Made by a program: the position numbers and the translations under genes. Below the pieces are notes generated by a model. The model was not told the origin of the DNA and did not search any database. It worked only from the letters and a program-made list of their open reading frames with translations. Below are positions 55,621-64,000 of a stretch of DNA of 64,000 bases, one piece after another (the first letter of the stretch is position 1; every line of letters starts with the position of its first letter). This DNA is from Cristatella mucedo (lineage: Eukaryota > Bryozoa > Phylactolaemata > Cristatellidae). The stretch spans positions 1,749,501-1,813,500 of the forward strand of contig WPIO01000078.1 in the NCBI GenBank assembly GCA_009760855.2, read 5' to 3'.

Positions 55621-57810
55621 TAATAATAATAATGCACTTGATAAAAGCGCCCTCAGAGAACTCAATCTCTCTCTAGGCGCTTTGCATTTGCTGCAAAGGG
55701 AAACGTGATTGAATGCTGAGTAATACCATGCTTGATAAACAACATGAATAATATGGTTAGGGGTGACATGCACAGGGTCAGCATGCAAATGTGGTTAGTG
55801 GCAGCATGCACAGTGTCAGCACGCATAAGCACATGAACGACGTATCACAGGGACCCACTCAACGCTGTCCTAATTAGGTGTGTTTATAAGTTCGTTTTAA
55901 ACGTGGTCAAGTCAGAGGATGTTCTGACACAAGTCGAAAGGGAGTTCCAGGCTTTGGGAGAAGAGGAATTAAAGGCACGGTCTCCAAAGGATTTGAGGTT
56001 TGTACGACGTAGTGGTAAACTGTTGGATTCCGAAAAGCGGGTGGTACGATGCTTGGCCTGGTGGGGGAGCAGATCTGAGAGATAGGCTGGAGCCAAAGAA
56101 TGAAGGGACCTAAAAGTGAGCCACAAAACCTTGAAGTTGATCCCTTGCTTGACTGGTAGCCAGTGCAGGTCGGCGAGAAGTGGTGTAATGTGGCAACTGC
56201 GATGCTCCCGACAGACAAGTCTAGCTGTGGAGTTTTGCACCATCTGCAATCGTCTGATTGCACATGCCGGTAGGCCAGTAAGCAGTGAGTTACAGAAGTC
56301 AAGACGGGATGTCATAAATCCATGGACCAACTTAGACCTGGTATCCTTATCTAAGCAAGCCCGAATTTTAGCAATGTTATGAAGCTGAAAGTAGGCAGAC
56401 TTGACCGTGTAGCTGATCTGGTCGTCTAACGAGAGGTCACTTTGGAACATGGCACCTAGATTTCGAGCTGATTCAACGGGAGATATGCCGGCAGAGCCAA
56501 TTATGAGAGTCAGCCCTTCCTATTTCTGAATTAGACTGGGTTTGCCCGTAACTAGTAAGTTAGTTTTATCATCGTTTAGTTTTAGAAAATTTGCTGCCAT
56601 CCATGTGCAGATGTCATCAATACATGCAGCGAGTGAGTTGAGAGAATTTGAGGTGCTCGAAGGCTGGGAGGGATCAAAGCAAAGGTACAACTGAGTTTCA
56701 TCCGCATAGAAGTGAAAGCATAGATTGTGCTTGGCAATCACATCAGCAAGAGAGAGAGAGTATAAACCGTGAAAAGAACCGGACCTAGCACGGAGCCCTG
56801 AGGTACTCCATATTTCAGAGGTACTTCAGATGATCTTTGTCCATTCACGTCAATACTCTGGAGTCTCCCACTGAGATAGGACCTGAACCACTGCAGGGCA
56901 ATGCCAGTGATGCCCAGGCGAGATGAGAGGCGCTCTAGAAGAACTTTGTGGTCGATAGTATCAAAAGCTGCCGAAAGATCGAGCAAAACAGGTAGAGACA
57001 CTCCACCTATATCTCCATTCCTAAGTAGGTCGTTGTACACCCTAAGCAAAGCTGACTCTGTGGTGTGATTATCTCTAAAGCCAGACTGGAACTTACTAGC
57101 AAGGTTCGAAGTTTCAAGATATGAGTTCAGCTGGTCCGCCACGACCCGTCCCAGTGTCTTTGATAGAAATGGTAGAAGGGAGACTGGGCGGTAGTTGCTC
57201 AATTTCTCTTGCTTTCTTGAGAAGTGGCCTGACTACAGCTTTTTTGAAAGGTGCTGGGACGTGACCTGAGGCTAATGACATTAATGATGTTAGTTATGCA
57301 TGGCAGCAGTAGATCAATGCAGCCTAGGAGCAGGACAGTTGGAATAGGGTCCAGAGGACTTGTTTCTTCTTTGATTGGGATACGAACTTCAGGAAAAGAT
57401 CACAACTCGTGACCTGCCTAAATGAAGACATTGAGGTGCAGCCATGAATCGGGGAACAGCATGCTAGGGGGGATGTTGTCATTGCAGGGGTGGACTCCCT
57501 GATCTTGTCTATCTTCTGCACAAAGAATCGAGAGAAGCGATCGGCTAGATCACCACAAGGATCATCAGGTAAGGAGCTAATTTGAGAGCGGTCGAGGAGA
57601 TGGTTGATCGTCGACATCAGCATTTTTGGATTGTGCATCTGTGATTCAACTATGTTTCTATAGAAGCTAGACTTGGCTTTTGCTATGATCGATTGGTACT
57701 ACCTACAGTAGTCTTTATATGCCTGTCGATGGACAGTCAGTCCTGATCTTTTGTATCCTTTTTCAAGCTTGCGCTTAGTAGACCATGGCTAGTCTAATGT
57801 CTGTGGTAAA
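55621..57810 (-). mobile_element. Family A LINE, most complete copy (A12)
   Basis: From right to left on the minus strand: a region upstream of RT (57638-57324), the RT fingers and palm (57202-56738: MSNYRPVSLLPFLSKTLGRV, DLSAAFDTIDHKVLLERL, YGVPQGSVLGPVLFTVYTL), the catalytic YADETQLYLCF (56741-56520; the usual second D is changed to E), and the thumb/C-terminal part (56450-55884: LDFCNSLLTGLPACAIRRLQ). The 3' untranslated block, hairpin and (ATT)n tail follow. Frames are shifted at ~57220 (a 20 bp loss), ~56745 and ~56455. No endonuclease is seen to the right of 57810. Confidence 0.92.
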
Positions 57811-58129
57811 CCATAAGCCGTCTGGGCGAGGGCGCACATCGCGCTTTGTCAGAGGTGCAAAGTCGTCGAGCGTGTCAGCCAGTGTCGTGTAGAATTGTCA
57901 GCATTGCAGATACGGACTTGACTTGCTAAAGTACAAGCACTCGTCGTTGCTGCCGTATTACAGACACTGTCAGCATAAATGCTCGTATTGGTGCAGCACA
58001 TACAAGTAACTAGCCGTGCTACAAGGTTTAGGCGTCGGCGGTATTCGTCGCACATCGGCTGAGGTTAGCACCGTTCGCTGTGTTTGTGGCCTAGTCGTGA
58101 CCGAACATGAAAGCAGCACACAGCGTTCA

Positions 58130-58645
58130 TAACACCGCCCTAAATAATTGAACCGCGATACGGCTGCTATTACATAAAATAGTTCAGCAGTTGTGGTATT
58201 CATTTCAAACGATAGAGAATAGTGTTCCAGGTTTACATCACCAAATTTTTATACAATTGCGTTTGAGCATTCACATGCTTTGGCCTCAGAAGTTCCGGGC
58301 CAGCCAGCATCCCTGCATAATCAAGCTGCGATGCAGTTCCCATTTCCACATAAGGAATGCACAGCTGCAATGTTTATTTAACATTATAGAAAACAATCTT
58401 TCTGTGTTCCGGAAAAAATTAATGCAATTAATTCCCCAGGCCCATTTTTGTGCAACGGCTTCCAATGGTCCAGACGGCCATGCATCGCGATACAGCTGCC
58501 ATTTTCACATTTGAAGGCGTGGATGGTTCTAAATCATAGAAATTGGTGTTCCGGGTTCATTCAAAAAAATTCGTGCACTTGCGCATGCACATTTGGCATG
58601 CTATGGCCTTTAGTGGCCCGGGCCGCCAGCTTCAGTGTAGCGCCA
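58130..58645 (+). repeat. ~172-bp satellite, about three isolated units
   Basis: aaccgcgatacggctgctat, then gtgttccaggtttacatcac, cacatgctttggcctcagaa, and two further diverged units to ctatggcctttagtggcccg. Confidence 0.85.
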
Positions 58646-58649
58646 AAGT

Positions 58650-59640
58650 CTCGGCAGAGTAAGCGCAACGTGCCACTTACCGAGCGGCGTAATCTGCTGC
58701 CGAATGCAGCTCGGTGTGCGCCTAGGCGCAATAAACAGGCCGCCATGACATGAGCGTTTCTGGCGCTAACCTACTTACCGTTACTAAGGAGGTCGTGAGT
58801 TCGAGGCGTGAATTGGAGAACGAGACCCGCATGAATAGAAGATTTTACTGAGCTTAATGTAAATCTAAAGCCCCTAGAAGGAGATTGAGACCTCTGAGGG
58901 CGCTTTATCAAGAGTATTACTATTATTCTTATTATTATTATTTGCAAGCGCGAAATGTTGCTTCTCGTCTAGCTCAGTTTTATCTCCACGCTCCTCAGGC
59001 TCTCTACAGTACAAGCGGAGTACAGTCTTGCGGAGGATATGTCTTACCGAACTTGGGCTACCTATGTCTATTGTGGGCAACGACCCAAATAAGATGGAGG
59101 AGCCCGAACAACCGGAAACTAGACCTTGACTGGAGAACAAGGGCACCGCTTCTACCGTAAAGGTTGGATATCCTTCTTACTCGCTGAAACGAACTACATC
59201 CAGTTCGCATCGGCAAATTCCTACGCCGGGACCACCTGCGAGAACCCACACACACAAAACGTAAGCATAAACACAAAATGCGAGCCACGGCATACGAATC
59301 CGAATACGATCGTATTCGGTGACGTCCACCGAATCTTCGCGGCGCTGTCTCGTCCTGTCCCGTCAATCGCCGGCAAACAGCCCGCCCTCCTCCCTCGCTG
59401 TCAGAGATGACGAGTCCGGAAACTACCGGCGACGGCGTCGAAACGAAGCCGAAGAAAGAGTCGGAGCCAAACAAACCAGAGAGACTCGGAGCGAGCGTCG
59501 CTCAACGCTTAAATACCTGGGCGAGAGACGGCGGCGGGGGCAAGAGCTTAGTGGTATCGAGTCCTGCACCGTGGGCCATTGCGGTAAGGAATTAATACCG
59601 TTACTCGACCACCGGATGAGCAACCCTAGTTCTTACTAAA
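58650..59640 (+). repeat. Unassigned ~1-kb repeat, copy A
   Basis: It matches 60120-61600 in the same order: cctgctgccgaatgc, acctgcttaccgtta, gagttcgaggcgtgaattgg, ctagttca.ttttat, cgaacaaccggaaact, ggcaccgcttctaccg, aacgcacacacaaa, ctcgctgtcagaga.acgag, gacggcgtcaaaacgaagcc and caccgtgggccatt.cggta. It continues to the ctcgaccaccg.atgagcaa end. No coding domain recognised. A family A LINE 3' end sits inside at 58850-58948. Confidence 0.8.
58850..58948 (+). mobile_element. Family A LINE 3' terminus (copy A13)
   Basis: aatctaaagcccctagaagg, gcgctttatcaagag, then an interrupted (ATT)n tail. Confidence 0.85.
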
Positions 59641-59880
59641 AAATGTTTGTGACTGGGAATGGGCGTTGCTCTGCTACGGTCTTGAATAATCCGGGCCGCC
59701 GTGCAATCTCGAAATGCCACCAAGCTGCAGTTTCCATCTAGTTTCCATCTCTCCATCCATTCCATCCTGCAACTGTGGTGTTTTGACCCACAGTGTGGAC
59801 AACAGTGGTAGGGATACAACCAAATGTCGTGGCATGGCGAAGCGTCGTCGTTCTTGCGCAATGGCCTCCAAATCCAGGCG
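59640..59880 (+). repeat. ~172-bp satellite, one to two diverged units
   Basis: aatgggcgttgctctgctac, tgccaccaagctgcagtttc, ctgcaactgtggtgtttt and gcgcaatggcctcc follow the unit order. It runs into a LINE scrap at 59868. Confidence 0.65.
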
Positions 59881-59968
59881 CTCACTCCTGACTGACGTCA
59901 CGACACCCCCTACTTGACGTTTAAAAAGAAGCTACAAGCTCACCCGCTCTCTTAGCACTTCGCTTTAG
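59868..59968 (+). mobile_element. Family A LINE scrap (copy A14)
   Basis: caggcgctcactcctgactg, acttgacgtttaaaaagaag and ctctcttagcacttcg match the end of the ORF in copy A8 (gaactcactcccgacttgcg onward). Confidence 0.65.
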
Positions 59969-60344
59969 CAGTTCTTACCAGGACGTTCCGATCCTAGTGA
60001 CCTGTCACCTCCCTACCCGTAATATGTCTCGAGTAATGGCAAAGCCCTCAGCTAGCCGCTAAAGTAGCTAATTTGGCTTGCGGTGGAGAAAGGCCATTCT
60101 AGCCAGTCGTCCTCATTGTAACGCCGACGGCTCGACGTAAGAGGCGTAACGCGCCGCTTACCAAGCGGTGTAGCCTGCTGCCGAATGCGATTTGGTGCGT
60201 GTCTACTCACTATAACAGGTGGCCGCGCGAAAGAGCACTTCTGGTGCTCACCTGCTTACCGTTAGAAAGGGGTGGTGAGCTCGTGGTGTGAATTGGAAAT
60301 AGACACACACACACGAATAGGGAATTCTATTGAACTTCATTCGC

Positions 60345-60432
60345 AAATAAATAAAAAAATCCTAGCTGATTAAACAGCCTCTTTTTTATAGTGACAGAAG
60401 AGCCTTTATGTCTATCACCACCGCTTGCAGTC
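60345..60432 (-). mobile_element. tRNA-derived SINE type 2, 3' half
   Basis: cctagctgattaaacagcct, agtgacagaagagcctttat and caccaccgcttgcag are the reverse complement of the 30770-30850 body. Confidence 0.8.
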
Positions 60433-60959
60433 TCGCACAGCGTCGCTGCGCGTCTAGTTCAATTTTATGTTCACACTCCTCGAAGGCTCTCAACGAAACA
60501 AGCACTCTTACTCGGAAGTACGTCCGTGAAAATTTAACGTGTTTTCACATTTTAAAGTGATCTTTTACGGGTCTGTTTAGGGCTAAATAGCTTATATTTG
60601 CCAGAAAACAGAGTTCACCAGAAAACCGCAGTTCGGGTTCTATTTTTTCAAAGAAAATCATTTTGTTGAGCTCGATTTACTACTTCCGGTGCAAATGTGT
60701 TTCACAAATAGTTGTATTTACCAATTTTCAAGTCATCTGTCAACCACAAAAATTTATGATTGTATTTATAACTAGTTTATCTTTTAATGCACAGATTTTC
60801 AAAAACTTAAAAATGGTTTACTCTCTTTTAATGCACAAGTTTTCAAAAATTTAAAAGTAGTTAGCCCTTGTTGGACTTCCCAGGCACTTTGGCTACCTGC
60901 ATCTATCGTGCGGAACGACTCAAATAGACGGAGGGGCCTGAACAACCGGAAACTTGACC

Positions 60960-61170
60960 CCGGCTGGAGAACTAGGATTCCGCCTCCACCTTTTCAAAAG
61001 CATGAATACCTCGGACCTTAACTCCTGAGCGAAGAACTAGGGCTCCGCTTCTACTGCCAAGGCAGGAATGCCTCTACCTTCGCAAAGGCAGAAATCCTCG
61101 GACCCTAACTCTTTACCGGAGAATTAGGGCTCCGCTTCTACCGCAAAGGCAGGAATACCGGGGCCCGTTT
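60960..61170 (+). repeat. Short tandem repeat within copy B, ~55-70 bp units
   Basis: Three to four units of agaactagggctccgcttct followed by ac.gc.aaggcaggaat and cctcggaccctaact. Confidence 0.85.
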
Positions 61171-61689
61171 CACCTACGAATAAATACTTTTTCTACACGA
61201 CACTGGACTACTTCTAGTTTGCAGCGGCAAATCTCTAAGCCAATACCACGCGAACGCACACACAAAGCACAAAATGCGAGCTATGGGCGCTATACAACTC
61301 TATCCGGTGGCATCCATAGAATTCTCCGAGGGCTTGACTCTCTCTGTCCCTTCAATCGCCCATGAATAGCTCGCCATCCTCCCTTGCTTTCAGAGAAAAC
61401 GAGCCCGTAAACTGCTGATGACGGCGTCAAAACGAAGCCGAAGGTGAAAATGGAATCGTGAGCGAGCTTCAACCTATTCTAAAATAACTTTCGGGACAAT
61501 GAATCAAGAGCTCAGCGGTATCGGCCCGGCACCGTGGGCCATTACGGTAAGGAGTTAATACCCTCGCTCGACCACCGAATGAGCAAACCCGTCCAGCTTG
61601 AATTCCGCAAAGGTTACCGACAATTCTTTTCAGACAGAGTTATGGCCGAGGTTGACAGTCCAACCGACATCTTTGGAAAAAGACGCGTA

Positions 61690-62900
61690 GATTTCGTGCA
61701 ACTTCAGCAGGAGACATGCTGGTGGAGAAAATTTTGAGCGGCAGGCTTTCCACCTTCTGAATCACACTTGGTTTGCCCATAAATAGTAAATAGGTTTTGT
61801 CGCCATTCAATTTAAGAAAGTTTGCTGTCATCCATGTGCGGATGTCAGCAATACATATAGCGAGGGTGTGTAGAGAACTTGGCATGCTCGAGGGTCGAGA
61901 GGGATCAAGGCAAAGGTAAACTGAGTGCCATCTGCATAGAAGTGCAAACCGTGATTGTGCTTGGCGATCAAATCGGCGAGAGGGACAGTTCGAACTGCGA
62001 AAAGAAGCAGACTGAACACCGAGCCCTGAGTTACTGTGTACTTCATATACTTAAGTGGTTCCTCGAATGATCTTTTTCCGTTCACATTAATTATCTGGAG
62101 TCTCTCACTGAGATAGGACCTGAATCATTGCAGTGCAGTGCTAGTGATGCTCAGGCGAGATTCAAGATGCTCAAGAAGGACCCTGTGATCAGTAGTATCA
62201 ATAGCTGCAGAAAGAGCAAGCACGACAAGCAGAGAGACTTTACCAAAGTCTGAATTCGTGAGAGTGTCATTATACACCCTAAGAAATGCTGACTCTTTAG
62301 ATTGACAAGCACTAAACCCAGACTAAAACTCACTTGCTCGGTTTGAGGTCTCACACATTAGCGTTGAGTTGGTCTTGGAGAACAATTGGTTCTAATGTCT
62401 GTGATGGGAACCGGAGAAGGGATACTGGAGAAAAGCTGCTCTCAAGTCCTTCTGGCCTAGCATTGCTTTCTTAATTAGTGGCTTGACTGCAGCCTTTTTG
62501 AAATGTGAAGGGACCTCACCTGAGACTAAAGACATATTTATTATATTTGTTAATCGTGGCAGCAGCAGTAGATCTAAGCATCATAGCAGTAGGACAGTGG
62601 GAATAGGGTCTAGAGGACTATTAGTCTTCTTTGACTCATAGACAAATTTGAGGATAAGGTCACTCGTGATTCTTTTAATGTAGACATCGAAGTAGTGTAC
62701 TGAATCGGTGGACGTGAGTTCCGTGTTAATGTATGTACTGAGGTACTGGAGTCCAGAGGGGATGCTGCAACCCTAGGGATGGACTCTCTGATCCTGTCAA
62801 TCTTGCTGAAAAAAGCTAGAGAGTTAGAAGTTCCCTCGAGGAGTAGAGAGCTAGAAGAGCTAGAAGCTACATTCCTGGGCAGGTCTCGCGAGGGTTAACT
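61690..62900 (-). mobile_element. Family A-related LINE RT, diverged (copy A15)
   Basis: Minus 62085-61828 holds YMKYTVTQGSVFSLLLFAV (the GVPQGSVLGP region, altered) and GLHFYADGTQFTFALIPL, in which the second catalytic D is lost. 61885-61640 continues with IADIRTWMTANFLKLNGDKT. The part from 62100 to 62900 follows the order of copy A1 (cttgctcggtttgaggtctc, tttttgaaatgtgaagggac, ggcagcagcagtagatctaa, ccctagggatggactctctg) with many indels. It is older than or a subfamily apart from A1 and A12. Confidence 0.8.
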
Positions 62901-64000
62901 GTCAGTGACCCCCCAGACTATGATCAGGCGATGGGCTTCGGCCAGAAAAGGCCCGGCTGCATTCTCGAGTCACCTACTGCCTCATTAACTTTGCATCTCT
63001 GCGACGGTAAAAATCTCGTCTCTAATTAGCACCACACCACGCTTATTATCGAGAGCTAACTCTATCCGAGATTCCGAGAAACGTAGCGTGGGTGACAGAT
63101 TTCCTGTCAAAGGTCCCCGACGTTCAAGATGTCTCCAAAGCAGGTTTCTGTCGCGCACGGCGCCTCTGGGCATCCAAAAGAGTCGCAAACTCTCTTCAAG
63201 CTCCCTTTTTTCTGCTCCGCAAGCTACGCGCCTTTTTTCGTGGCGTCGGAGGCGAGAGCAGCCAGGGCCCGTGACTTCGGGCCCAGCCGCCACAGAATCG
63301 ACCAATCGTTGCGCTCGGCGGCAGCCCGGCGACCTCTCGGCCTTGACCGCTAGAGTGCTGCCGACCTCTTCCAGTGCGTGCGGATATTCATCGCTCTGCC
63401 GGCGGACCAGCAGCGAGTGGCAGTATCCGGGCGGACACGAAGTGCTCCAGAGGAGGCTCTCCGGTACAGACCAGTTGGTCTGACGCTGGCAGGCCAGCCG
63501 GCTCGCTCCTTTCTCGTCAACTGCAGGAGAGATCCGTGGACGATCTAGTGTGTGACGTGCGACCGTGGGAGATTCCCGCCTCACCTTACCATCGTGCTTC
63601 GCAGGCCTTCACCACTTCCCTGACTCCACAGTCGGGCTTCGTCGAAGGAGTCGATCGAAGAGCAGCAGAGGTGAGCGGCTCGAGCGAGGCGCTGGGCCGG
63701 AAAGGGCCCGCCAGCTTCCGCCTTGCACCCGCGATGGCCTCCTCGGGGCCACTCTCCCTCCTCCCCCCCCCCGATTCCCTCTCGTCCGGCCGCTAATTTG
63801 GCCGGCTGGCGTTCGGCTAGCATTTTTCACGTTTTTGGAGTCGACTCGTCCGATGCATGATCAGCAACTGGCTGCGGGTGTTCCTGGGCTCCCCCTGGCA
63901 ACGGGTTTCTTGCTCATTGAGAAAGGCTCTGGGTTGGGCCAGGTAAGGCCAAGCCGACGAAGGAATGCATGTTGGTGACAGCCTTCGCCGCAGGATACGA
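62901..64000. other. GC-rich terminal segment, unassigned
   Basis: From ~63080 the sequence is GC-rich with many CpG dinucleotides and overlapping open frames on both strands (for example minus 63584-62985, plus 63374-63796 and 63565-63978). None shows a domain I recognise. Candidates are a promoter/CpG-rich first exon or part of an unclassified element continuing beyond the window. A donor-like ggcagaggtgagcg lies at ~63670 and ccaggtaagg at ~63940. Confidence 0.35.

Larger units (their letters stand above)
60120..61600 (+). repeat. Unassigned ~1-kb repeat, copy B (expanded)
   Basis: Second copy of the repeat at 58650, in direct orientation. It is longer because of a SINE at 60345 and because the 'tagggctccgcttctac' block (59140 in copy A) has been tandemly expanded at 60960-61165. 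Confidence 0.8.

Noticed and set aside
62985-63584. 199-codon minus-strand frame as a gene
   Set aside because: No domain, no splice or promoter support, and GC-rich sequence makes long chance frames common.

Overview
This window is eukaryotic, repeat-dominated DNA. No long uninterrupted gene is present, coding signal comes as single exons with GT-AG boundaries, and most of the sequence is transposon remnants, tRNA-derived SINEs, a ~172 bp satellite and very long microsatellites. The exon homologies (Shank ankyrin repeats, a monocarboxylate-type transporter) are animal. A SPIN-type hAT MITE and CR1/L2-like LINEs fit a lophotrochozoan invertebrate, perhaps a mollusc; that assignment is inference.

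Layout. 1-1338: reverse-oriented LINE reverse transcriptase (family A), cut by the window edge. 1442-5190: three plus-strand exons whose phases chain together and match the end of the Shank ankyrin domain, with one extra base in the middle exon. 6860-12311: a decayed Ty3/gypsy element with two LTRs, gag, RNase H and integrase. It is interrupted by a second LINE (family B), contains a fragment of Na+/K+-ATPase alpha between gag and RNase H, and has C2H2 zinc fingers between integrase and the 3' LTR. 12755-12944: one exon resembling the C-terminal part of an SLC16-type transporter. 13165-15090: two ~1.1 kb diverged direct repeats. 16-21 kb and 38.8-39.0 kb: diverged copies of a small exon-like module with a possible Ig-like pattern. 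19-29 kb: LINE and SINE scraps and otherwise unassigned DNA.

31667-33584 is a compact gag-only LTR element with a perfect 5 bp target duplication and a GCC/alanine-rich tract. 34.5-35.0 kb is a ~530 bp (TCC)n tract. 36256-36444 is a 189 bp SPIN-like MITE with a perfect 8 bp target duplication. 43730-46028 is a hAT transposon carrying a broken GTF2IRD2-like transposase. 46.3-49.8 kb is an old ~172 bp satellite array with an internal inversion and a LINE inserted in it; satellite pieces recur at 54.1, 58.1 and 59.6 kb. A 257 bp (CT)n tract abuts a candidate exon at 52058-52252. 55.6-57.8 kb is the most complete family A LINE. 58.65-61.6 kb holds two diverged copies of an unassigned repeat with different retroposons at the same internal position. 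The last 1 kb is GC-rich and unassigned.

The mobile elements form a working ecology. Family A LINEs end in a GC-rich hairpin followed by (ATT)n, and a tRNA-derived SINE carries the same tail, as expected if it used the LINE's enzyme. Family B LINEs end in (ACATT)n. The host exons lie on the plus strand and are separated by kilobases of inserted repeats.
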